A stretch of DNA of 64,000 bases from Stomorhina lunata (taxonomy: Eukaryota; Arthropoda; Insecta; Diptera; Rhiniidae): positions 25,981,642 through 26,045,641 of the forward strand of contig OW121744.1 in NCBI GenBank assembly GCA_933228675.1. Direction: 5' to 3'. Below the pieces are notes generated by a model that had not been told where the DNA came from, ran no database searches, and saw only the letters and a list, made by a program, of their open reading frames with translations. How positions within the stretch are numbered: the first letter of the stretch is position 1; each line of letters begins with the position of its first letter. The position numbers and the translations under genes are program-made. This document shows positions 1 to 10,943 of the stretch, piece after piece.

Positions 1-28
1 TAAATGCTCATAAATATTTTTAAAAGAA

Positions 29-813
29 GTAAGAAAGTGCTAAAGTCGGCCAAGCCCGACCATACGATACCCTTCACCTCTAAGGTCAAAGGTGTTTTTT
101 TATCTGTATAAAGACAAATATATGCTGAATTTTGCCACCGTACAAACATTTTCTCAAAGCTTATTTATTTAAGCTGTTTCCATCATTTGGACTTATATGA
201 GAGCTAGGGTCAAATGTGGACCGATTAGCTAGAAATTTGGCAAATTGATTACAGTTGTTACAAAAATATATGAAAACAATAGACTCAAAATTCTGATTAT
301 CTTTAGATTTACGAGCGTTTTAGTGATTTTGGTCTCATTTAGTGCGTTTTGATAGAAGAGTTTGTATGGGAGCTATGGTCAAATGTGGACCGATTTCAAT
401 GAAATTTGGTACAGTGATTTTGGTTTACATAAGCAGTGTCTGTTTCAAATTTTATGAAAAAAATATTGATATTTGTGGCCAATATATCAATTGCGGGAAG
501 TGGACCTATGGGGGGTACCATAAATAATGGACCGATTTTAACGAATTTCAATAGCCATGGTCCCATTGTCAAAAAAAATGATCTGTGCCAAATTCCATCA
601 AATTATCTTTAGAATTCCGACTTGTAGTTTGATTACAAGATTTACATGGGGGTCCAGCCAGCCGTCCAGCCAGACGGACGGACGGACTGACATCGCTAAA
701 TCGACTTAGAAAGTGATTCTAAGCCTATTGGTATACTAAAAGGTGGGACAAATATTTCTATGCGTTACATACATCAGCACAAACTTATAATACCTTTTCG
801 ACCTCTGGTGGTA
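29..813 (+). mobile_element. Dispersed repeat family 1, copy 1
   Basis: Starts with AAGTAAGAAAGTGCTAAAG and the GTCGGCCAAGCCCGAC motif, followed by ATACCCTTCACC. It contains two blocks of the type GAGCTA(G/T)GGTCAAATGTGGACCGATT, a run of GACGGACGGAC near 675, and ends near CCTCTGGTGGT. In copy 3 the end reads GGTGGTGAAGGGTATA, which is an inverted match to the ATACCCTTCACC near the start. No long ORF is present, so it looks non-autonomous. The superfamily was not determined. Confidence 0.7.
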
Positions 814-1180
814 ATTTTTTTCGCTATACAATGGATCAGACTTTTCAAAACTTTAAAGATCATCCAATTGAAAGAAAATTAAATTTCGAGGTTATGAAAT
901 GTAATACAAAAAGTAAAATTTTTTGAACTAATGTTATCAACAGACTATTTGATAAAATGCGTAGTTGGCACAAATAGCAGCAGGAGCGGAGCAGGGGGAA
1001 CTTTATCCCCCTTAAAAAGTAATTATTATAAAAGGTATTACTATATTATTATTTACATTAATTGAAGAATACCGAATACTTTTTTGAAAAAAATGAAGAC
1101 TTCCGATTCTTCTTATCGATAAACTAAGTATGAAGCATATAGGACTCAAAACTAAATGCTCATAAATATTTTTAAAAGAA

Positions 1181-1965
1181 GTAAGAAAGTGCTAAAGTCG
1201 GCCAAGCCCGACCACACGATACCCTTCACCTCTAAGGTCAAAGGTGTTTTTTTATCTGTATAAAGACAAATATATGCTGAATTTTGCCACCGTACAAACA
1301 TTTTCTCAAAGCTTATTTATTTAAGCTGTTTCCATCATTTGGACTTATATGAGAGCTAGGGTCAAATGTGGACCGATTAGCTCGAAATTTGGCAAATTGA
1401 TTACCGTTGTTACAAAAATGTATGAAAACAATAGACTCAAAATTCTCATTATCTTTAGATTTACGAGCGTTTTAGTGATCTTTGTCTCATTTAGTGCGTT
1501 TTGATAGAAGAGTTTGTATGGGAGCTATGGTCAAATGTGGACCGATTTCAATGAAATTTGGTACAGTGATTTTGGTTTACATAAGCAGTGTCTGTTTCTA
1601 ATTTCATGAAAAATATTGATGTTTGTGGCCAATATATCAATTCCGGGAAGTGGGACCTATGGGAGGTACCATAAATTATGGACCGATTTTGACGAATTTC
1701 AATAGCCATGGTCCCATTATCAAAAAAATTATCTGTGCCAAATTTCATAAAATTATCTTTAGAATTCCGACTTGTAGTTTGATTACAAGATTTACATGGG
1801 GGTCCAGCCAGCCGTCCAGCCAGACGGACGGACGGACTGACATCGCTAAATCGACTTAGAAATTGATTCTAAGCCTATTGGTATACTAAAAGGTGGGACA
1901 AATATTTCTATGCGTTACATACATCAGCACAAACTTATAATACCTTTTCGACCTCTGGTGGTAAT
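1181..1965 (+). mobile_element. Dispersed repeat family 1, copy 2
   Basis: Second copy inside the tandem duplication, almost identical to the copy at 29-813 apart from scattered substitutions and small indels. Its presence is explained by the duplication and not by a separate insertion. Confidence 0.7.
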
Positions 1966-2340
1966 TTTTTTCGCTATACAATGGATCAGACTTTTCAAAA
2001 CTTTAAAGATCATCCAATTGAAAGAAAATTAAATTTCGAGGTAATGAAATGTTATACAAAAAGTAAAATTTGGTGAACTAATGTTATCAACAGACTATTT
2101 GCTAAAATGCGTAGTTGGCACAAATAGCAGCAGGAGCGGAGCAGGGGGAACTTTATCCCCCTTAAAAAAGTAGTTATTATAAAAAGTATTATATTATTAT
2201 TTATGTTAATTTAAGAATACCGACTATTTTTTTAAATTTAAGACATCTGATTCTTTTTATATACGTATGTATGTAAGAAGATGAACTAAGTATGAAGCAT
2301 GTAGGGCTCAAAACTAAATACTCATAAATATTTTTAAAAA

Positions 2341-2649
2341 AATCACATAAATACATATGCAAGTCGTGTATTCGAACGAGTATTTAATAACCACATGTTG
2401 ATATAATTTTTTTTTGTATTTTTAAATACATATTTCGAAATTTGTTTTCTTTTTTTTTTGTATTTTAATAGTAAAATACTTGACTCCACTAGATAATAAA
2501 TTTGAAAATGTGTGAAACCAGAAAAAATAATGAAAGAAAAACACGTGTTTTGAAAAATACAAAAAAAAAACTCCAATTAGAAAAAGATTTCAGTTTGGAA
2601 AAAAAAAATTTGAATTGATTAAATTTAATTTATACTTGTTATAACTTAC
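2341..2649. other. AT-rich gene-free stretch, possible intron start
   Basis: Simple AT-rich sequence with long T runs. If the minus-strand exon at 2650-2677 is real, this is the beginning of its first intron, starting with GTAAGT at 2649-2644 on the minus strand. Nothing else was recognised. Confidence 0.4.
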
Positions 2650-2677
2650 CCTCATCGAAACGGCGATTTTTCACCAT
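2650..2677 (-). CDS. Candidate first coding exon, gene runs off left edge
   Basis: On the minus strand an ATG at 2677-2675 opens a short reading frame encoding MVKNRRFDE, followed directly by the strong splice donor GGTAAGT (GT at 2649-2648). The remaining exons would lie to the left, beyond the ~1.15-kb duplication or outside the window. The protein family is not recognisable from nine residues. Support comes from the donor, from the less repetitive character of the ~800 nt upstream, and from a candidate initiator near 3491. This is inference: a chance ATG plus donor cannot be excluded without transcript data. Confidence 0.3.
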
Positions 2678-3491
2678 ATTGGACTTTGGTTGAGCCAGTT
2701 TGTTCTTGTTTCTATATAAACAGGAGGGGAGGGAGTAAAGGCCAGTGTTTTCCCTTTCAACAAAAACGGTTTTGAACTTAAGTTTAGCAAATATTAAAGT
2801 CTTAAAATATCAAAATATTTTTATATAACTTTTATTATTTTAAAACAATATTTAAGAAACATTCACTTTTGCTTAAATTTTCGTTTAAAAAAATTTTAAT
2901 TATACTTTTTTATTTATATAAAATTTTATATAAAAAAAAACTCACGCACGTCACAAAAACTCAAAAGTTTCATTTAATTTTATTGAAAATTTTTTAAATA
3001 TATTTTTTCCGAGAGTTAAATTTTATTTTTTGTTATTTTAAGAGTGAAGGAAGATGCAGCAGCAAAATCGACTATCTCTGTTTAGGCTTATCAACTAAAT
3101 AACAACGATCGATCCTAAACTATTTCCAAAACTTAGTTACGAGTAGTAAATTGTGACTAAAGTATATTTTAACGATATTTTGTTGTATTTTCTCCATAAA
3201 TATATATAAATATCTTTGGAACGTTAATGCACACAACTCACAAAAACACGACGCACTGAAATTTTTCATTAATTTTTATAAATTTTTTTTATTTTAGTTT
3301 AACAGATACGAAACCGTCGAACACCGAAACGAAAACAACAACAATTTAATGTATAAATATTTATTAAAAACAAAAGCAACAAAAGTAACAAACAGCAGAA
3401 GAACAACAATAATATTAAGAACAAAAGACGTGCGAGTTCTTTGGATTACAACGGCGACAGTCCTCGTTGCAGAAACGTTCTTAGACCGACT
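2678..3491 (-). other. Candidate 5' leader of the minus-strand gene
   Basis: A low-repeat stretch of mixed composition with CAA/TTG-rich runs (for example around 3320-3420), as is common in fly 5' untranslated regions. It lies between a candidate initiator and the ATG at 2677. The plus strand has a 63-residue ORF at 3349-3540 made of low-complexity Lys/Thr/Arg, which I do not take as coding. The strand assignment is tentative. Confidence 0.3.
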
Positions 3492-3493
3492 GA
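3488..3493 (-). promoter_or_regulatory. Candidate initiator (TCAGTC)
   Basis: TCAGTC on the minus strand matches the insect Inr consensus TCA(G/T)T(C/T), with the presumed +1 A at 3491. A GGACT-like downstream element lies at about +29, one base off the usual DPE spacing. No TATA box was noted. This is a six-base match only, supported by the downstream leader and ATG/donor pair. Confidence 0.25.
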
Positions 3494-3760
3494 TTTGTAC
3501 TGAAGGCGGCTACAATGCTTTTATAAACATTGATCTGTGATCCGTTTACGTCGCACCACTGACGGGTTTCCCACTGGTTTTCGATTCTGTTTACTATGAG
3601 TACTCGCACTCGATAGCTGGCTGGTTTCTTCGCTTGCTGACTGGCTGACTGGCTGGCTGTCAAACGCTCTGGTATACACTCATTCACTCATACATAACCC
3701 ACTTAACCAAAGGTTTCGAGTTATTTGGAGTTGGACTTGTCGCTTCTAATGATTTATATA
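3494..3760. other. Non-repetitive region, possible promoter DNA
   Basis: Mixed-composition sequence with a short GCTGGCTG/GACTGGCTG run at about 3618-3660. No coding potential was recognised. It may be the upstream region of the candidate minus-strand gene. Confidence 0.3.
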
Positions 3761-4500
3761 AAACAAGTAAGAAAGTGCTATAGTCGGTCAAGCCCGACTG
3801 TACGATACCCTTCCCTACTAAGGTCAAAGATGGTCTTCTTCCTGTATAAAGACAAATATTTACTAAATTTTACCTTCATACAAAAATTTTCTCAAAACTT
3901 ATATATTTATGCTGTTTTCGTCATTTGGACTTATATGAGAGCTAGGGTCAAATGTGGACCAATTATCTCGAATTTGGCAAAAAAAAAAAAAAAAATAAAC
4001 TCAAAATTCTTATTATCTTCAGATTTACGAACGTTTTACTGATTTTTGTCTCATTTAGAGCGTTTTGACAGAAGAGTTTGCATGAGAGCTATGATCAAAT
4101 GTGGACCGATTTCAACGAAATCAGTATATGTTTAAAATTTCATGAAAGAAATATTGATTTTTGTTTCCAAAAGATCAATTCCGGAAAGTGGGACCTATGG
4201 GAGGTACCATTAATAATGGACAGATTTTCATGAAATTCAACAGTCATGGTCCTAGTATCAAAAAAATTATCTGTGCCAAATTTCATCAAATTATCTTTAG
4301 AATTGCTACCTGTAGTTTGATTACTTGGTTTAGATGGGAGTCCAGCCAGACGGACGGTCTGACATCGCAAAATCGACTCAGAAAGTGATTCTAAGTCTAT
4401 TGGTATACTAAAAGGTAGGTCTAAGACAAATATTTCTTTGCGTTACATATATCAGCACAAACTTTTAATGCCCTTTCCTCCTATGGTGGTGAAGGGTATA
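3761..4500 (+). mobile_element. Dispersed repeat family 1, copy 3
   Basis: Starts AAACAAGTAAGAAAGTGC with GGTCAAGCCCGAC and ATACCCTTCCC, and ends GGTGGTGAAGGGTATA. The internal landmarks (TCAAATGTGGACC twice, GGGAGGTACCAT, CAGACGGACGG) are in the same order as in the copies at 29 and 1181, with more divergence and a poly-A tract near 3978. Non-autonomous. Confidence 0.7.
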
Positions 4501-4884
4501 AATATTAAGAAAGTAATATAGTCGCTTCGATGAAACTGTATGGGGTAAAATAGGGTAAGGTTTGAAAAAAATCTTGATAAAATTTTTTTTCCACATTTTA
4601 CAATAGGATTAAGTTTATTAGCATTAAGCTTTTAAAAAGCTTTTAAAAAATGTTGTTTCTCTAACTCTTTTAGTTAAGGCGCTTTCGCGATTTCATTTGA
4701 CGGACAGAAGGACAAAAACACGTTTTTTGGTATTTTTGTATTTCCACAAGTTTTTTATATGGGAGCTATAGTCAAATGGTGACCGATTGTGACAAAATTT
4801 TGCACAGTGGCTGGTATTTACATAAAACTTCTTTGTGCTAAATAGCTATTACAGTTTATCATTTATTGGCATTTAGTTAGCATA
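4501..4884 (+). repeat. Degenerate family 2 repeat fragments
   Basis: Contains a decayed GACGGACAGAAGGAC stretch near 4699 and TATGGGAGCTATAGTCAAATG near 4757, the hallmarks of the second dispersed family, broken by AT-rich sequence. No gene seen. Confidence 0.5.
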
Positions 4885-5079
4885 TAGTTAGCATATAAAA
4901 TTTCATCGAAATCGCTTCACATTTTACTATATAGTTCGCATACAAAACACTTACGGAAACAGCATAAATTGCACATTAAATATACTTATGTGGAATTTAT
5001 GCTGTTTCCGTAAGTGTTTTGTATGCGAACTATATAGTAAAATGTGAAGCGATTTCGATGAAATTTTATATGCTAACTA
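4885..5079. repeat. Near-perfect inverted repeat, ~86-bp arms
   Basis: The left arm 4890-4970 is an exact reverse complement of 4994-5074 (81 of 81), with a few more pairs outwards to 4885/5079. The centre is 23 nt, of which CACAT/ATGTG can pair further. The arms are made of family 2 repeat sequence (…CGATTTCGATGAAATT…), so this looks like a recent head-to-head duplication of part of that repeat or a foldback element. Confidence 0.95.
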
Positions 5080-5099
5080 ATGCTTATGTAATCGCTTAT

Positions 5100-5395
5100 T
5101 TATTAGCAAATAAGCGATTAGACTAGGCGAGGTTATACTAGAGCTATGGTCATATGTATACCGATTTCGCCCATTTTCAATACCAAAATTTTCCAAGAAA
5201 CGAGAAATATCTTTGGCAAGTTTTAGTGTTTAGGCCCTATTGTGCTTTCAACAGACAGGTTGCCGGTCATCGCTCAATCATCTTAGAATCTCACAAGGAT
5301 TCAGAATATATATCTATTTTGGTTTTAGAGCTAATTTTAAGAAAATTACAAACGGATTGAAAATCTCAATATACCCCCCATTCTTTTCTGAGATC
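5100..5395 (+). mobile_element. Dispersed repeat family 2, copy
   Basis: Shares with 13389-13740 the order GGCGAGGTTATAC, GAGCTATGGTCA, GATTTCGCCCA, TCAATACCAAAATTTTC, CATCGCTCAATC, AGGATTCAGAATATATATC, AATTACAAACGGA and CAATATACCCCCCATTC. It is interrupted at its right end by the mariner remnant. Confidence 0.65.
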
Positions 5396-5955
5396 ATCTC
5401 AAAACGCGTTTCTTTCATGAGTCGAGATGCAAAAGCCATGAAGTATTTTTTCATAATTCCTGCTAATACTCCTTTTTGACCGTAAGACCACGTGGTAAGA
5501 ACTCCTACGCCATGGTAATCGAAAAAAAAAACAGTCAACAAAACCTTAACATTTTATCGAACTTGACATGCTTTTTGTGGCCTTGACTATACTGGGCCAT
5601 TGGGACGATTGCAGTTTGGTTTCGATGTCATAACCATATACCCATGATTCGTCACCAGTTATGACCCTTTTAAGCAAATCTGGATCGCCTTTGACGTCAT
5701 TCAACAATTCCTGAGCGATATTCATGAGACGATTTTTTTTTTTATAAAAATTCGGAAATATTTGAATAATTTTTGCTGCCATACGCATGATGACCTAAAT
5801 TTACGAAAAAAAAAAATGCATGGCATAAGCCAACAGCAACCATGATCCGACAATATACCAAAAAATTTTATTCAAATTCTCAACATTTTCGTCGGTTGGT
5901 AGGCGACCAGGACGAGCGTAGTCTTTCACATCTTCTCGACCTTCTGTGAAAAATT
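5396..5955 (-). pseudogene. Decayed mariner-type transposase
   Basis: Read on the minus strand, translated fragments match the mariner branch of the Tc1/mariner (DD34D) family. An N-terminal fragment near 5955-5885 resembles the EGREDV…RPGR linker between the helix-turn-helix motifs. The 5788-5546 segment carries ITGDESWVYGYD with the second catalytic Asp, followed by ETK…SSQW. A third fragment at about 5541-5400 resembles the following LTVFFDYHG block. Stops and a frame change separate the pieces, the stretch between helix-turn-helix and catalytic core is scrambled, and the C-terminal catalytic Asp block is missing. It is therefore dead. No terminal inverted repeats were identified. It abuts a family 2 repeat on its right-hand (downstream) side, which suggests a nested insertion. 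Confidence 0.85.
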
Positions 5956-6240
5956 TTCGATACAAATTTTTTTCTATAGAAGAATTTTCGATTAAATTTT
6001 TTTCTATAGAAAAATGTTCAATAAAAAAATTTGCTATAGAAAACTTTTTGATAAAAAAATATTTATACAGAAAAATTTTTAATAAAAATAATTTTAACTT
6101 TTTTTATCAAAAAATGTTCTATTGAAAAATTTGCAATAAAAAAATAAAAATTTTCCTATCGAAAATTTGTTTGCAAAAATTGTTAGAAAAAAATATTTAG
6201 ACAAAAAGAAATAGAAAACTTTTTTTAAACATCAGAAAAA
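5956..6240. repeat. Degenerate CTATAGAAAA minisatellite
   Basis: Decayed units of the type TTTTTTCTATAGAAAAATTTTC with TCAATAAAA or TTGATAAAA linkers. It is a short outlying block of the satellite superfamily that dominates the window after 14.5 kb. Confidence 0.7.
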
Positions 6241-6262
6241 TACCAGTTTTAGTTTAAAGTAT

Positions 6263-7729
6263 AAGTACCTGGTAGACCGAGCCTTGCTCGGAGCTTTATG
6301 ATAAGCATTTTGAGGAAAATTTTAAAGTTTTTATATATTTTATATTATAAAGTGCTAAAATAAATTTAGAGGAAAGACATTGTAGAAATATTCAGTTAAT
6401 TTTGAATTATTTGATTTATTTTGTCCGACCAACACATAGTTTGCATAGTTTACAGTTTAACTCATTTTGAATAATTTTGGAAATTATTCATATCAACAGA
6501 AACCTCTGTCGACTCATGCGCAACAACTTTGCTAAAGATTATAGTCTGATCAAATGCACAGTTTACGATTCAATTCATTTTGAGTAGTTTTCTGTGGCGC
6601 CACCTGTCGGACTTTGCTTATTCCAATTCATAAACCTTCTTCGGCTTATTCGTAACAACTTTGCTGAAGATTATAGCATGATTAAATGTACAGCATACGA
6701 TTAAATTGACTTTGAGTAAATTTCAGTAGCGCCACCTGTCAAAATTTCTTCATACCAACTAAGAAACCTTCGTCGGCTCATGTGCAACAACTTTGCTAAA
6801 GATTGTAGCATGATTAAATGTACAGATTACGATTAAAATTAAGTTTCTGTAGCGCCACCTGTCGGAAATTATTCATACCAACTAAAAAGCCTTCGTCGGC
6901 TCATGCGCTACAACTTTGCTAAAGATCATAGCATGATCAAATGTACAGTTTACGATTTAATTAATTTTTAGTAATTTTCAGTGGCGCCATCTGTTGGAAA
7001 TTAGTCTTATCAACTTTAAAACCTTCGCCGGCTTATCCGCAACATCTTCGCTAAAGAGCATAACACAATCAAATTCACAGTTTACTATTCTATAAAGAAC
7101 ATACATACAGACAAACATTCATTTGTTTAAAATAATACAAATTTTTCCCCCTTTTTATTCCCTAATTTCTAAAAGTTCCATATGTATATTTGGTACTTTT
7201 TTAGTGCCAATTGAATTCGGTACATTTTTTTAAAACGCATTTAACATAATGTATAATGTTCCTATTCATATTACTTTGGAGATGTTAAGTTATCATTTTA
7301 TCCCTTTTTTACCCATTTTGGCTCCAAAATCAAAAAAGTACCAAATACGTGTTTCATGTTTTTTTACGTCTATTGATTGCAGTACCAAGTTTCTTTCTAT
7401 ATTCTTTAGTTTAAAATATAAGAGTGGGTTAAAAAGGTGCCAAAAAAACTATTTTCACCCTTTTTTACCCCCTATCGGACATAGTATAAAAAAAGTACCA
7501 AACACCTGTCCGCTTATTTTCAAAGCTGTTTAAAACGTAATTTTAATTTTGTTTCTATACCTATTACTTTAGGAGACATAGCGTTTTCGATTTTTTCCCC
7601 TTTTTACCCGTTTTTACCTTCTTAGAGGTAAAAGTTCCAAAAGTCCCTTCTTCTTCGACCTATACATCAAAAAAGATACCCACTGTCCAAATTTTATCAA
7701 AATCGATAGAGCCGTTTTCGAGATAGCCG

Positions 7730-7732
<3 letters not shown>
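6263..7732 (+). mobile_element. Element with ~125-bp internal repeats, copy 1
   Basis: Begins AAGTACCTGGTAGACCGAG and has a short hairpin, CCGAGCCTTGCTCGG, close to that end. The first half holds 4-5 tandem ~125-bp units, each with GCGCCACCTGTCGG, CAACTTTGCTAAAGAT and CTTCGTCGGCTCATG. The second half is T-rich (CCCTTTTTACCC, AGTACCAAA). It ends at an (AT)n tract. No transposase ORF was seen, so it is non-autonomous; the superfamily is unresolved. Confidence 0.75.

Positions 7733-7812
<80 letters not shown>
7733..7812. repeat. (AT)n microsatellite
   Basis: Uninterrupted AT dinucleotide run of about 80 bp. The sequence just after it (ACAATTATTGCTCGTTTAAG) also follows the (AT)n tract at 13338-13357, so the tract belongs to a repeated structure. 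Confidence 0.95.
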
Positions 7813-7816
<4 letters not shown>

Positions 7817-8158
7817 TATTGCTCGTTTAAGAATATAAGATAAACGGCAACTGTTCACATTGTGCCGACCTCTGGTTATAATCAGTTAGCAGGTGACGGA
7901 ACTCCTTGGAACCTATATAAGTAAATCTAAGTCTTATTAAAACACATTAAAATCATTTTTTTCTGTAATAATTTGTTAATTTTTTTCTGTAATAATTTGT
8001 TAATAATTGATTTATGTACAAATTTTTAAGACTTTATTATTAAAAATTCTTCAGATACATAATTATAAGTATTTCACTTCATATGAGGAACAAACTTCCG
8101 CTGCAGCGATATTACCACATTTCGTCCAAACTGCTTTCATTGAATAAAAACAATAGAC
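7813..8158. other. Intergenic flank with a possible hAT terminus
   Basis: Starts with the shared post-(AT)n flank. GTGCCGACCTCTG near 7863 is the reverse complement of CAGAGGTCGGCAC at about 17126 and has the form of a hAT terminal repeat, but no partner end was found nearby. A 22-bp direct duplication (TTTTTTCTGTAATAATTTG) lies at 7955-7999. Confidence 0.4.
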
Positions 8159-8773
8159 TTAGAATTACTTCCTGAGTAGATTTTACGATGTCAGTCCGTC
8201 CTTTTGGACCCTTATGTAAAGATTGTAATCAAATTCGAAGTTCTAGAGATAATGTGATGAAATATGACACAGAAAATTTTTTGATATGGCTTTTGAAATT
8301 CGTCAAAATCGGTAGCATATGGTACCTCCCATAAGTCCCACTTCCCGGAATTGATATTGAATTGGCCACAAATATCATGAAATTTAAAACAGATATTGCT
8401 TATATGAACAGAAATCACTGTACCTAATTTCATTGAAATCGGTCCATATTTGACAATAGCTTTCATACAAACTATTTTGTCAAAACGCAATAAATGAGAT
8501 AAAAATCACTAAAACGCTCGTAAATCTGAAGATAATGATAATTTTATGTTTATTTTTTTTCAAACATAATTTATGTTAAAACTGTATTTAATTTGCTAAA
8601 TTTAGACATAATCGGTCCACATTTGACCCTAGCTCTCACATAAGTCCGAATGACGGAAACAGCTTAAATAGTCTTGCGAAAATGCTTGTATAGAATAATG
8701 GACCTTTGACCTTAGTGGGAAATGGTATCATATGGTCGGGCTTGACCTATTATAGTACTTTCTAACTTGTTTT
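8159..8773 (-). mobile_element. Dispersed repeat family 1, minus-strand copy
   Basis: Reverse-oriented copy. It ends (its own start) with GGTCGGGCTTGACC and ACTTTCTAACTTGTTTTC at the right, and contains GGTACCTCCCATAAGTCCC and the reversed TGGTCAAATGTGGACC-type blocks. The GGTGAAGGGTATA end is missing at the left, so it is truncated. Confidence 0.7.
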
Positions 8774-9421
8774 CTTTTTTAAATCTGACTTTACATAACG
8801 AAAGATATTTTAAAGTTTTAATATATTGCGTTTTTTATCACAAATTACTTTTTATGGTAGTTAGTCTGATTCTTTACGAATTTGTAAGTATTGGTTTATT
8901 GGGTATCTTCAGCACCTAGTAGAGTTGTTGGTGGTGTTGCTGCTTGCCACTGTTTAAGTGAGTTGGTTGGTGAGCGAGCGAACGAACGGGTGAGCGTATT
9001 AGTAAGTGACTTTTTTCTTCTTGATACTTCTGGTGCTGCCTTTGGTGCGTTCAAGAAAAGTAACAAAAAAAAAAAACGAAAACGTTTTGTTGGTATTTCT
9101 TTAAACACTCACACGAAATTATCGCGTGAATTCGTATCAGTTAAATACATTCACTCTTAAGCGGAGGTGGGTAAACTTCGCTATTAAAGGGGCCATACAT
9201 TTTTTAAGAGATTAACTGGAAAAATTTAAATAAAAAGTTAAAAGCTCCGGAAAGTTTTAAGTAAAAAGTTTAAAGCTCCGAGAATGTAAACATAAATCGC
9301 GAAGTTTTGCTGAAACAAGTAATAAACTGCTTTAGTCATTTAAGGGCGACTATTTAAACCCACAAATATGGAACAATTGTGAAAAGTATAAATTCTGGGA
9401 GGACGGTCTCATTGAATGTAC
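8774..9421. other. Non-repetitive island, possible leader or exon
   Basis: The part at 8900-9165 has clearly higher GC than its surroundings and a GTTG/GAGCGAGCGAAC-rich composition, with an 89-residue open frame on + (8891-9160, no true conserved features). TCAGTT at about 9138 could be an initiator. It resembles fly promoter or 5' untranslated DNA, but no splice pattern convinced me. The remainder is AT-rich intergenic sequence. Confidence 0.3.
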
Positions 9422-10001
9422 TAGAGCCGCAAAACAATTGATAGTACTATCGATAGTTTTATTTTTTTCTGACTATCGATAGTTTTTTTTTTCACTATTG
9501 ATTAAATGTAGCCAAAATCAAATTTTAACAAATTTAACGCAGGTTTTTAGCCGACTGCAAATTAAAATTTTTCTATTTTGCATTTCAGCAAGACAAGTTT
9601 AGTATTTTAGTATTTGTTTAAAGTGTCGTAGAAGTAAATTATTATAAAAAAAAGTTTAATGTAATATAATTAATTTGTTCATGCAAAAATAAATAAATAG
9701 AATACTGACACATTAAGCCGGCAGCGGCGGCCAAGTGTCGACTTTAACCAAATAGACTTCGTTCTCTTTACAAGTGACGCTACAAGTTAAATTTATTTTT
9801 TAATTCAAATTTAATTCAAATCTAGATTAAGAGTTATTACACAATTAAAGTCAATGAGCGGAATATTTTGTAATCTATTTCCCTAAAGTTCTTATTTTAC
9901 TGCCAGAATTAGTACTTAAAAAGTTCCGATAGTATCGATAGTTTTCACTTAAACTATTGAAACTATCGATGGTGCCGACTATCGACAGTTTTGCAGCTCT
10001 A
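9422..10001. mobile_element. hAT-type MITE (580 bp) with TATCGATA motifs
   Basis: Terminal inverted repeats TAGAGCCGCAAAAC (left) and TAGAGCTGCAAAAC (right, reverse complement) fit the hAT terminus pattern YARNG. The flanks GAATGTAC (9414-9421) and GAATGTGT (10002-10009) agree at 6 of 8 bases, as expected for an old 8-bp hAT target duplication. The subterminal regions carry TATCGATA at 9448, 9474 and 9933, plus near-matches at about 9964 and 9980. No transposase ORF is present. Confidence 0.65.
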
Positions 10002-10867
10002 GAATGTGTGTGTTGCAGCATCTAACCGAGAAATGTAGTTTTGTAGTTTTTGATTAAAATGCATGATTCAGGGCCTTAGGTTGATCATCACATTTACATC
10101 TGCAGTAAAAAGAGTATCAGTATCAGCAACTTAAGAGCACAAAAATATTTTAATGGTTTCTTAACATTTTATTGATATTCATAAAAGTGACTCTTAGTTT
10201 TCACTAAAAAGCCGGCAAAATTTCATTTTAATTTTATTAAGAAAATAAACTTTATCTCCCAAAGGAATGAAAAAAAAAAATTGTAAAAAAATTTTCAATT
10301 CAAATTTTTTATGGCATATTTTGAATATCAAAAAAAACGAACATGTTTCTTTCCTCGAAATAAAGGATCGGGCCCTTAATTTACTACCAATTTGTTATTT
10401 ATTTTATTCTTCGTTAAATGATTAATTTTATTTAAGAAACAAATTCTCTTTATTGTGATTGTTTTCTCTCTTAACTGGGTTATTATACTCTTTTTTATAG
10501 TTGTTTTGATTTATTTACCAAAAGATTGGAATTATTACATTTCGTTAGTTGTTATACCCTACACTCGACCCCAGTTTGCAACGTATTAAACGTTGATCTA
10601 ATACCCTCAGAAAAGTAAACCGATCGACTCAGAATAACTTTATGGGTTGATTTAATTTTGTGAAGCTTGCAAGCTTTTTAGAAAAAGCTTGTTATCAAGT
10701 TCAGATCATTTCTTTTTCTGTCATCCTTTACTCCCAAATACGGCCTCAAGTTTAGATCACAGCTTTGAAGATAAATATCGAGCCCTTAGATTTAAATAAT
10801 CGCAAACGACATTCCGTTGGATATCTCTTAAACTATTAGAGATAGCGTAGTACAGTAAGCATATTTT

Positions 10868-10943
<76 letters not shown>

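Larger units (their letters stand above)
1..2340. repeat. ~1.15-kb direct tandem duplication
   Basis: The sequence at position 1 restarts at 1153 and again at 2315 (short partial third copy to about 2340), giving units of about 1152 and 1162 bp that are nearly identical. Each unit carries one dispersed 'GGTCAAATGTGGACC' element plus roughly 340 bp of flanking DNA. As position 1 is already inside a unit, the array probably continues to the left of the window. Confidence 0.9.

Noticed and set aside
6263..6300. Helitron 3' terminus (hairpin CCGAGCCTTGCTCGG)
   Set aside because: The hairpin is right, but the expected CTRR end at the proper distance is absent in all three copies; kept only as a possibility.
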